Assembly: GCA_017394925.1 (NCBI GenBank)
Contig: JAFPWQ010000104.1
Span: 1-5,159, forward strand
Origin: Synergistaceae bacterium
GTDB taxonomy: Bacteria > Synergistota > Synergistia > Synergistales > Aminobacteriaceae
Direction: 5' to 3'
Length of the DNA: 5,159 nucleotides
The notes below the pieces were generated by a model, which worked only from the letters and a program-made list of their open reading frames with translations, made no database searches and was not told the origin of the DNA. Position 1 is the first letter of the stretch. The number at the start of each line of letters is the position of its first letter. Positions 1 to 5,159 of the stretch are shown piece by piece. The translations under genes and the position numbers were made by a program.

Positions 1-387
1 CACAAGGAATAACCAGAAATGTGATGCGGGTTTGAATCCTTTGGGAATATTTGAGCCGCTCCCAAGAATATTATTCTTTTTCCTGCTTTGCTTTTCTGTT
101 CTGATTTCATGAAAGTCCTGCTTCTTTGTTCCCTGCGTCCTGTCTAACTGAGTCATGAATTCATCCTGCATATCTTCAGCTCCGATTAGCTTTAGGTACG
201 TGCGGACAAAACCCTTGATGTAAACTATTTCGGGAAAATTCGTATAATCTCCTTCTTCAATGCCGCGCAGGTATTCAGGACGTATCTTTGTTCTGTCGAA
301 TACTGTCTCAAGAGTCATGCCTATACTCTCGCGCCTCTCTGTTATCTGCCGCCCAAGTTCTTTGAGCGCATCATCTCTCTCTGTCAA
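1..387 (-). CDS. RodZ-like helix-turn-helix membrane protein, 3' end cut by window edge
   Basis: The first 129 residues of a RodZ-type protein; the frame is open to base 1 and the gene continues beyond the window. An N-terminal HTH domain of the RodZ/HTH_25 type spans about 6-72: ALKELGRQITERRESIGMTL, then TKIRPEYLRGIEEGDY at 33-48, then the characteristic FPEIVYIKGFVRTYLKLIGA (51-70). A charged, basic linker follows (about 75-120), then SHFWLFLV at the edge, which looks like the start of the transmembrane helix. In E. coli RodZ this HTH binds MreB and links it to the cell-elongation machinery; that role is inferred here. The start is TTG 387-385, overlapping rpe by 17 nt, with AGGAGG (405-400) 12 bases upstream. 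The next in-frame ATG (318-316, residue 24) would remove the first HTH helix. ATT at 390-388 is a less likely alternative start with better spacing. Confidence 0.85.
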   Translation of the reverse strand, partial: MTERDDALKELGRQITERRESIGMTLETVFDRTKIRPEYLRGIEEGDYTNFPEIVYIKGFVRTYLKLIGAEDMQDEFMTQLDRTQGTKKQDFHEIRTEKQSRKKNNILGSGSNIPKGFKPASHFWLFLV

Positions 388-1066
388 AATTACTCACAGC
401 CTCCTTTATGTTTTCTTTCATCCGTGAAAGACATTCATCTGGTCTGTCATTTCTGAATACCGCACTGCCTGCCACTATCACATCACATCCGGCAAGTGCT
501 GCTGACGTTATATTATTCTCATTTATTCCGCCGTCAATCTCTATCACGTAATTATATTTATGTGCCTCTCTAAGACTCACAAGCTCGCGTACTTTATTCA
601 ATGAACTCTCAATGAATTTCTGACCTCCGAATCCAGGCGTAACTGACATAACGAGAATCAAATCTGCAAGTTCAAGCACGGGCTTTATGTTTGCTATGGG
701 TGTTGGAGGACATAATGCTATTCCTGCCTTAATGCCTGCATTCCTGATTCTGCTCAGTGAGGCGTGAAGCAAATGTGATTCTGTCTCTGCATGAATCGTT
801 ATGTTCGATACTCCTGCGTCAATAAACAATGGGAGAATAACATCAAGCTTATCAATCATAAGGTGCGTATCAATAAATGAATCTGGGAATCGTTTCCGTA
901 ATGCATGAGCGAATTCAGGACCGAATGATAAATTTTTCACAAAATGACCGTCCATTATGTCCAGATGCAGCCAGTCAAAATTATTGTGAAGTGATTCTAT
1001 TGAGCCTGCAATATTAAGAGGGTCAGCACCCAAGAGAGACGGAGCAAGCAAAACATTTCTTGTCAT
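371..1066 (-). CDS. rpe: Ribulose-phosphate 3-epimerase
   Basis: Cytoplasmic TIM-barrel enzyme that interconverts D-ribulose 5-phosphate and D-xylulose 5-phosphate in the non-oxidative pentose phosphate pathway. The 231 residues are close to the family's usual 215-230. Visible family motifs are APSLLGAD (8-15), HLDIMDGHFVKNLSFGP (34-50), THLMI (67-71), TIHAE (90-94), SVTPGFGGQKFI (141-152), EIDGGI (176-181) and AGSAVF (199-204). By family homology the metal ligands are His34, Asp36, His68 and Asp178, with Asp36 and Asp178 also the acid/base pair; all are present. Start ATG 1066 is four bases after the PASTA-gene stop, with a modest Shine-Dalgarno (AGGAAAGG, 1087-1080) about 13 bases upstream. 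The 3' end overlaps the next gene by 17 nt. rpe lies downstream of prkC and rsgA in many Bacillota, which fits the neighbourhood. Confidence 0.97.
   Translation of the reverse strand: MTRNVLLAPSLLGADPLNIAGSIESLHNNFDWLHLDIMDGHFVKNLSFGPEFAHALRKRFPDSFIDTHLMIDKLDVILPLFIDAGVSNITIHAETESHLLHASLSRIRNAGIKAGIALCPPTPIANIKPVLELADLILVMSVTPGFGGQKFIESSLNKVRELVSLREAHKYNYVIEIDGGINENNITSAALAGCDVIVAGSAVFRNDRPDECLSRMKENIKEAVSNFDRER
400..405 (-). promoter_or_regulatory. Shine-Dalgarno inside rpe for the RodZ-like gene
   Basis: AGGAGG on the minus strand, within the last codons of rpe, lies 12 bases before TTG 387. It supports initiation near the rpe end and coupling of the two genes. The ATGA overlap at the rpe stop (374-371) is not the start, because that frame closes after ten codons. 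Confidence 0.65.
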
Positions 1067-1070
1067 AATT

Positions 1071-2393
1071 TTATCTATACCTTTCCTGCCATACTGACTC
1101 GCCGCCTAAATATATTGTAACTACACACTCATTAGAATAGCCTGCACTCGTATTAATGCCCTCACCGCTTTTAACTTGTCTGTTCATGACTGTACGCTTT
1201 CCTGAAGGATCTGTAACTTCGATTCGCAGATTCATGGGCTGTGCAAGCGGAGGAACTATATAACGTATTCTTGCGGTCTTATTCCCTCCTGATGATGATT
1301 GCGATTGTGATGGTGCTGATGTCTGCGTCTGTGCTTTAGGCTGTGATGGCGTTGATGTATTTGTGCGTGAGGCTGTCTGCGTTCTTGTCTGTGAAGATGC
1401 CGGTGTATTTGCACGTGAAGATGTCTGCGGTTTTGACTGCGTCGTATTATTCTTCAGTAAATCTTCATAATCATCACCGATGAAAACGTCTTCTTCACCT
1501 TTGACTGAGACAGTAACGTTTCTATTTGAAGGTTTAATTTGATTCTGATTCTGATTCTGTGCAGGTGCCTTTGCAGTGTTCGGTTTTGATTCTGGTTTGG
1601 GCTTTTCTTCATTCGTTGTTACGCGCCTGACGTTTGAATTTGATTTGCCGTCCATGAATCCAGCAGGCCGTCTCTGAGTCGCAAGTTTGAGAATAACTCC
1701 CTCGCCGGATTTTAATTTGCTTCCTGCCGCCGGTCTTGTTTCAATCGCGAGTCCTTCGGGCAATAACGGACTGTATACTTTATCGACTGCCTGAACTTTT
1801 ACGCCGCTGGTCTCTAACACATTACGAGCTTCTGATTCGGTCATTCTGTTCACATCTGGAACGGTTACGCTTCCGTCTGAGGCTGCCCCGTCCTGAACGA
1901 GCAGATCAATTTTGCGTCCTGCATTCACGTTTGCAGGTGATGCCGGGCTTTGAGCGATTACGATTCCGGGCTCAATTCCGGGTTCGCGAATCTTTATCAC
2001 ATCTCCTAGTGCAAAGCCATTCTCACGAATCAATGCTTGTGCGTCTGCGAGGCTCTGACCTTTCACATTCGGGACTTCATGAAGTTCTCCGCTCCTCGAT
2101 ACCTGAAGAACTATAACCTGACCCATTCGCAAATCCGTTCCTGCTTCGGGAGACTGGGCTAACACTCTTCCGTCGGGCATTGTTGACGCAACCGGCTCAA
2201 CTTGAATCACAAGACCAAGTTTTTCGGATTCTGCTGCTGCTTCGATTAATGATTTGCCGGTCAGTTCAGGGACTTTTGAAATCTTTTCGGGCTTCATGAA
2301 CACCGTATACACTGCTATTGCTCCTGACGTGAATATTAATCCTACGGCCATGAACACAATCCAGAGCACTACTCCACCTCTGTGTTTAATCAT
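1071..2393 (-). CDS. Membrane-anchored protein with three PASTA repeats, no kinase domain
   Basis: A 440-residue bitopic membrane protein. A very short basic N-terminus (MIKHRGG) precedes a single transmembrane helix at about 8-32, so nearly everything is predicted to be outside the membrane. Three PASTA domains follow, at about 38-99 (VPELTGKS...AQSPEAGT), 106-168 (VPNVKGQS...AQSPASPA) and 177-238 (VPDVNRMT...TRPAAGS). Next is a low-complexity S/T/Q/N/P-rich linker (about 241-373), with an acidic patch GEEDVFIGDDYED at 299-311. A C-terminal beta-rich domain (about 375-440) contains VTDPSGKRT and VVTIYLGGESVW. PASTA domains in PrkC/PknB kinases and penicillin-binding proteins bind muropeptides or the cell wall; a similar sensing or anchoring role is inference. 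No Ser/Thr kinase, transpeptidase or lipobox is present. ATG 2393 has GGAGG seven bases upstream. The gene sits where prkC lies in Bacillota, upstream of rpe, so it may be a kinase-less relative of PrkC. Confidence 0.9.
   Translation of the reverse strand: MIKHRGGVVLWIVFMAVGLIFTSGAIAVYTVFMKPEKISKVPELTGKSLIEAAAESEKLGLVIQVEPVASTMPDGRVLAQSPEAGTDLRMGQVIVLQVSRSGELHEVPNVKGQSLADAQALIRENGFALGDVIKIREPGIEPGIVIAQSPASPANVNAGRKIDLLVQDGAASDGSVTVPDVNRMTESEARNVLETSGVKVQAVDKVYSPLLPEGLAIETRPAAGSKLKSGEGVILKLATQRRPAGFMDGKSNSNVRRVTTNEEKPKPESKPNTAKAPAQNQNQNQIKPSNRNVTVSVKGEEDVFIGDDYEDLLKNNTTQSKPQTSSRANTPASSQTRTQTASRTNTSTPSQPKAQTQTSAPSQSQSSSGGNKTARIRYIVPPLAQPMNLRIEVTDPSGKRTVMNRQVKSGEGINTSAGYSNECVVTIYLGGESVWQERYR
1332..1427 (-). 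repeat. Two 48-bp imperfect tandem repeats in the PASTA-protein linker
   Basis: Residues 323-338 and 339-354 repeat with an exact 16-residue period; Q, T, S, R, N, T, S and Q recur at the same offsets. The two 48-bp units (1427-1380 and 1379-1332) match at 33 of 48 bases by direct comparison. A third, decayed copy starts with QTQT at 355. Unit length is a multiple of three, so copy-number change would keep the frame. Confidence 0.7.
1541..1558 (-). repeat. Hexanucleotide repeat, gattct x3 (plus strand)
   Basis: Three perfect copies of gattct on the plus strand encode part of the QNQNQNQ run at residues 279-285 in the linker of the PASTA protein. A 6-bp unit preserves frame, so slippage would only lengthen or shorten the linker. 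Confidence 0.75.
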
Positions 2394-2395
2394 GC

Positions 2396-3103
2396 TTATG
2401 CCTCCATACTTAAACGTTCAAGACGCTCTAACGTTAATGTCCCTTTCAGCTTCTCATTGTCATACGCGTAATCTAATGCAGTATTGCCGGATTTGTCTTT
2501 TGCTTTCACATCTGCTCCTGCGTTTATGAGTGCGTCAACAACTTCGGGAACGTTCCATTGTGCCGCAAGTATTAATGCAGTCCGGCCTTCATTGTCTGAA
2601 ACGTCTTCTGCTCCTCCTTCAATGAGTGCATCGATTACACCGGGATTCTTATTATTGATTGCCGCATATAATAATGCCGTCAGTCCGTTTGAATTTTTTG
2701 CGTTCACATTTGCTCCGGCTTTGAGAACCACTTTCACAACTTCGGGAGTGTTCCATCTTGCCGCCGACATTAAGATCGTTATTCCGTCATAACGTACTGC
2801 ATTCACATCTGCTCCTGCGTCAACGAATACTTTCACAACTTCGGCTGTGTTTGAATTCGCCGCCCATAATAACGCTGTGTTACCGTCATATGCTCTGAGC
2901 TTCACATTTGCTCCGGCTTTGATTAATGCGCTTATGAGTTCAGGCGTTCCCGTGTCCGCAAGAAAAAATAATGCGTTAAGTCCGTCTTTATCTCTTGCGT
3001 CTGCATTGGCTCCTGAATTAAGAGCATCAAGAATTGCTTCTGTGTCTTTTGTCTTGCATAACTCAACAAAATTTTGGTCCTTCACTTTTTGGAACGTTGC
3101 CAT
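2396..3103 (-). CDS. Ankyrin-repeat protein, cytoplasmic
   Basis: A 235-residue protein built almost wholly from ankyrin repeats. A degenerate N-terminal capping repeat (about 9-38) is followed by five clear repeats at about 39-71, 72-104, 105-137, 138-171 and 172-203, then a C-terminal cap (204-223) and a short charged tail. The signature is DGxTALxxAA....PEVVxxLxxAGAxVNAK with a 33-residue period; the fourth full repeat has one extra residue near NKNPGV. No signal peptide, membrane segment or catalytic domain is visible, so it is probably a cytoplasmic protein-binding scaffold with unknown partner. It has its own strong Shine-Dalgarno (GGGGAGG) in the 19-nt gap after rsmB. Its last codons contain the Shine-Dalgarno of the next gene, with only 2 nt between stop and ATG. 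Ankyrin genes are not a usual member of this housekeeping cluster, so it looks like an inserted accessory gene. The operon partner suggests, but does not prove, a link with the PASTA protein. Confidence 0.9.
   Translation of the reverse strand: MATFQKVKDQNFVELCKTKDTEAILDALNSGANADARDKDGLNALFFLADTGTPELISALIKAGANVKLRAYDGNTALLWAANSNTAEVVKVFVDAGADVNAVRYDGITILMSAARWNTPEVVKVVLKAGANVNAKNSNGLTALLYAAINNKNPGVIDALIEGGAEDVSDNEGRTALILAAQWNVPEVVDALINAGADVKAKDKSGNTALDYAYDNEKLKGTLTLERLERLSMEA
2401..2405 (-). promoter_or_regulatory. Shine-Dalgarno of the PASTA gene, embedded in the ankyrin gene
   Basis: GGAGG lies in the last three sense codons of the ankyrin gene, seven bases before ATG 2393-2391. The ankyrin stop TAA (2398-2396) falls inside the spacer. 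Ribosomes finishing the ankyrin gene therefore end on top of the PASTA initiation site, which predicts translational coupling. Confidence 0.8.
2495..2989 (-). repeat. 99-bp tandem coding repeats (ankyrin units)
   Basis: Five tandem units of about 99 bp (one is 102 bp) encode the ankyrin repeats. Some parts are nearly unchanged at DNA level. A 22-bp stretch at 2703-2724 recurs exactly at 2901-2922, two units away (198 bp). A 16-bp stretch beginning cacatctgct at about 2509 recurs at about 2805. Such exact DNA identity points to recent unit duplication or gene conversion rather than only protein-level constraint. Confidence 0.85.
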
Positions 3104-3115
3104 AAAAATTAAATT

Positions 3116-3122
3116 CCTCCCC
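3116..3122 (-). promoter_or_regulatory. Shine-Dalgarno site of the ankyrin gene
   Basis: GGGGAGG directly follows the rsmB stop (TAA 3125-3123) and lies 12 bases before ATG 3103-3101. The spacer is a run of A and T. The match to anti-Shine-Dalgarno is strong but the spacing is somewhat long. This 19-nt gap is the longest in the operon and holds no hairpin that would act as a terminator. Confidence 0.7.
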
Positions 3123-4454
3123 TTATCTTTTCATGATTAACGAGCAATAGAATCCGTCAAGCCATGAGTTACACGGCAGAATATACAGCCCGTAAGGTTT
3201 ACCCTTTCTGAATGCGTTTCCTTTTGCATCAATCAATGTTGAAATCTCTGTACACTCTGAATGTTTCGCTAGGACTTCAGCGATTACGTTTTCATTCTCC
3301 TGCTTTAACAGGCTGCATGTGATATAAAGTACATGGCCTCCGGGTTCGCATAGATTAAGCGCACGTTCAAGCAAATTTTTCTGAGTGCTTACGAGTGAGT
3401 CAAATTTCTTCCAGTCTAAACGCCATTTTGATTCGGGCTTACGGTTCCATGTGCCTGACCCTGAACACGGAGCATCAAGCATAACGAATGAAGGCATTTT
3501 CTCAGGCTCAAGCGTCAATGCATCTCCTGTTTTAAGATTCGCACGGCCAATCACATTCAGGCGTTCAAGTTCACGTTCTGCACTTTTGCTTCTGTTCTCT
3601 GAAATTTCCCAGCACTCAAGATTCGCATTCACATTTTCCTGCAAGATTTGCCCTGCTTTAACTCCTCTTCCTGAACACATATCAAGAATCAGGCCATGAC
3701 CTGAATAAAATTTTTTCACGATTGACGCAGTTATTATTGAACTCTCTGACTGCACCGTACATTTTCCCTCAGTAAAGCCGGGTACGTTTTGAGGCAATAT
3801 GCTTTGATTCAGTCTTAAGGCACATGATATGTCAGACGGATATGCTTTTATGTCTGACGCGTTTAACATATTCATCATATCTTCGGTCATGCCCGGTGAA
3901 ATTCTCAATGCCGCGTATGTGGGCTGATTCATCATGTCGAACAGTGCGTAGAGTTCTGCTCTGCTCCATGTTTTTGACCATGCCGGAAGATTCCAGACAG
4001 GAATACCTGCATACATTGCACGTTCATTTACTGACGATGAACGCTTAAACTCATTCACTAATGCCTCTCCATTTTCAGAAACTTTACGCAGTACAGCATT
4101 AACGAGTCCCGAATATTTCACGAGCGATTTATTTTTTCTGAGATGTTCAACTATTCCGTTGATTAATACTCCCTTTGAGAATCGCCGTAGCTCCGTTAAT
4201 CCTCCTGTACCCGTTATCATGCTCATGTACACACTGTCAGGAAGTTTTTCGTGCGCACGTATGAATCTGTCCGTGATGTTCTGCCATAATTCTTTACGCC
4301 TCATGACGATATATATCAGTGATGACGCAAGAGTTATATCAGGAGCTTTCATGTGTTCACGGTCTGCAAGTTTTCTGAGAGATTCAGATGCAAAAGAGCC
4401 TGCATTGATTCCGTCTGACGTTAAGATTTTTATTGCCGCTTCTATTCCCCGCAA
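3123..4454 (-). CDS. rsmB: 16S rRNA (cytosine-C5)-methyltransferase, RsmB/Sun family
   Basis: SAM-dependent RNA m5C methyltransferase. In E. coli RsmB methylates C967 of 16S rRNA, so a cytoplasmic role in ribosome maturation is expected. At 443 residues it has the normal family length. The N-terminal NusB-like helical domain spans about 1-135 and carries the typical GLVNAVLRK at 116-124. The C-terminal Rossmann methyltransferase spans about 235-443. Motif IV is DAPCSGSG (327-334, Cys330), followed by the expected R-x-P-x-x-K-W. Motif VI is YITCS (377-381, Cys380). In the m5C family the motif VI cysteine is the nucleophile and the motif IV cysteine helps release product. The SAM-binding motif I is atypical: LDMCSGRGVKAG (257-268) instead of the usual D-x-C-A-A-P-G-G-K. 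The C-terminal DGFYCSLI (433-440) matches the family ending. The start is TTG at 4454, supported by AAGGAG seven bases upstream. No ATG fits the N-terminus. Confidence 0.92.
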   Translation of the reverse strand: MRGIEAAIKILTSDGINAGSFASESLRKLADREHMKAPDITLASSLIYIVMRRKELWQNITDRFIRAHEKLPDSVYMSMITGTGGLTELRRFSKGVLINGIVEHLRKNKSLVKYSGLVNAVLRKVSENGEALVNEFKRSSSVNERAMYAGIPVWNLPAWSKTWSRAELYALFDMMNQPTYAALRISPGMTEDMMNMLNASDIKAYPSDISCALRLNQSILPQNVPGFTEGKCTVQSESSIITASIVKKFYSGHGLILDMCSGRGVKAGQILQENVNANLECWEISENRSKSAERELERLNVIGRANLKTGDALTLEPEKMPSFVMLDAPCSGSGTWNRKPESKWRLDWKKFDSLVSTQKNLLERALNLCEPGGHVLYITCSLLKQENENVIAEVLAKHSECTEISTLIDAKGNAFRKGKPYGLYILPCNSWLDGFYCSLIMKR

Positions 4455-5147
4455 TTAATTTCTCCTTGAGGATCTGCTGATTAAGATTAAACGTATTAAC
4501 TGTAATAATGACATCAAAGCCGCAGCTATATATGTCCATGCCGCCGCCGTTAAAACTTTCTTTGCGCCGGATAACTCATCGGGTGATAACGTATGTGTCT
4601 GTTCAAGAAGATTTAATGCTCTTGTGCTTGCGTTTATCTCAACGGGAAGAGTAATGAGATGAAATGCTAATGCACCGCAGAATAATAATATGCCAAGATT
4701 AACGAGCATTCCGTTGCCCATGAGAAGACCGATAAAGAATAACGGCATTGATGCACTCGAACATACATTAACGGCCGGAACTATATTATTGCGGAGTATC
4801 AGAGGCGCATATGATTCATGATGCTGAATTGCATGGCCGACTTCATGAGCCGCTACTCCGATTGACGCTATGCTCCTGTTCCCATAAACACCGTCAGAGA
4901 GATTCAAGGTTCTGCCGCGCGGGTCATAATGATCCGTGAGATTCCCGGATACATGGTTGATGGGCATGTTCGACATTCCGTAGAGCGTTAAGAGCATTCT
5001 TGCAACACTGTCTGCTGTAACGTTGCCTCTTGCGGCTACCTTGCTGTACTGATTGAATGTTGACTGCACACGGGACTGCGCCCACATAGATAATAACACT
5101 GCAGGGATTAATATAATCATCGTAGGATCTAATCCGTAACCTAACAT
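4455..5147 (-). CDS. YugP-type membrane zinc metallopeptidase (Zn_peptidase_2 family)
   Basis: Predicted integral-membrane zinc metallopeptidase of 230 residues, the usual size for the YugP family. The zinc site is visible as HEVGHAIQH at residues 101-109, with H101 and H105 as ligands and E102 as the general base. The family's conserved TDHYDPR block is at 71-77. E170 in PVEINAS (168-174) may be the third ligand, which is inference. Hydrophobic segments lie at about 9-26, 119-145, 148-170 and 200-224, and the C-terminus is basic (SRSSRRN). The physiological substrate is not known for the family. The start chosen is ATG 5147, because family members begin a few residues before the DPTM motif, here at residues 7-10. 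However, the frame stays open to the window edge and the 12 visible upstream bases show no Shine-Dalgarno, so a few more N-terminal residues are possible. The stop TAA directly abuts the rsmB start. In Bacillota this gene commonly sits between fmt and rsmB. Confidence 0.9.
   Translation of the reverse strand: MLGYGLDPTMIILIPAVLLSMWAQSRVQSTFNQYSKVAARGNVTADSVARMLLTLYGMSNMPINHVSGNLTDHYDPRGRTLNLSDGVYGNRSIASIGVAAHEVGHAIQHHESYAPLILRNNIVPAVNVCSSASMPLFFIGLLMGNGMLVNLGILLFCGALAFHLITLPVEINASTRALNLLEQTHTLSPDELSGAKKVLTAAAWTYIAAALMSLLQLIRLILISRSSRRN
4462..4467 (-). promoter_or_regulatory. Shine-Dalgarno site that decides the TTG start of rsmB
   Basis: AAGGAG on the minus strand lies inside the last codons of the metallopeptidase gene, seven bases before TTG 4454-4452. 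The upstream stop TAA occupies 4457-4455, so stop and start codons are directly adjacent. This layout favours translational coupling of the two genes. Confidence 0.8.
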
Positions 5148-5159
5148 TGAAAGTGATTC

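Noticed and set aside
369..374. ATGATG overlapping the rpe stop as start of the downstream gene
   Set aside because: That frame ends after ten codons. The RodZ-type HTH is encoded in another frame beginning upstream at TTG 387.
371..390. Programmed frameshift or Rpe-RodZ fusion at the AGAGAGAGA run
   Set aside because: Rpe has full length with a normal end, and the downstream frame has its own Shine-Dalgarno and start. A fusion of these families is not expected.
1736..2116. Plus-strand open frame of 126 codons
   Set aside because: It lies wholly antisense to the PASTA domains, which have clear family motifs. Its translation is Arg/Leu/Ser-rich with no recognisable domain.
2295..2393. Lipoprotein signal at the N-terminus of the PASTA protein
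   Set aside because: There is no cysteine in or after the hydrophobic segment, so it is read as an uncleaved transmembrane anchor.
3104..3122. Terminator or promoter in the rsmB-ankyrin gap
   Set aside because: Only 19 nt, with no inverted repeat; the sequence is a Shine-Dalgarno and an A/T spacer.
2254..3140. Three plus-strand open frames opposite the ankyrin gene and its boundaries
   Set aside because: Their repeated Ser/Ala/Phe-rich sequence is the mirror of the ankyrin repeat DNA. No Shine-Dalgarno or family motif was seen.
3385..4458. Plus-strand open frames opposite rsmB
   Set aside because: They are antisense to a conserved enzyme, and have no domain and no operon context.

Overview
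The window is a tightly packed stretch of bacterial chromosome. All six recognisable genes lie on the minus strand and read right to left. Gaps are 0, 19, 2 and 4 nt, and the last pair overlaps by 17 nt. No promoter or terminator was found between the genes, so one polycistronic operon is the simplest reading. No RNA gene, mobile element, CRISPR array or stretch of more than 300 bases without a gene was seen.

Layout in transcription order: (1) a YugP-type membrane zinc metallopeptidase (5147-4455, possibly extending past the right edge); (2) an RsmB-type 16S rRNA m5C methyltransferase with a TTG start (4454-3123); (3) an ankyrin-repeat protein (3103-2396); (4) a single-pass membrane protein with three PASTA repeats, a long S/T/Q/N-rich linker and a C-terminal beta-rich domain, but no kinase domain (2393-1071); (5) ribulose-phosphate 3-epimerase, rpe (1066-371); (6) the N-terminal part of a RodZ-like helix-turn-helix membrane protein with a TTG start (387-1), cut by the left edge as its transmembrane helix begins.

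The order metallopeptidase - rsmB - ... - PASTA - rpe resembles the Bacillota housekeeping cluster def-fmt-(yugP)-rsmB-rlmN-prpC-prkC-rsgA-rpe. Here rlmN, the PP2C phosphatase, the kinase domain and rsgA are missing between rsmB and rpe, and an ankyrin gene sits directly upstream of a kinase-less PASTA protein. This arrangement, the moderate GC, and the ankyrin repeat style (repeated N-T/V-P-E-V-V motifs) suggest a Synergistota bacterium, perhaps gut-associated. A clostridial Bacillota remains possible. The assignment is inference from memory of gene orders, not a search result.

Themes joining the genes are translation (rRNA modification), envelope (metallopeptidase, PASTA domains that in other proteins bind peptidoglycan fragments, RodZ-like morphogenesis protein) and central carbon metabolism (Rpe). 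The most unusual part is the ankyrin/PASTA pair, which is translationally coupled and occupies the slot where a PASTA kinase would be expected.
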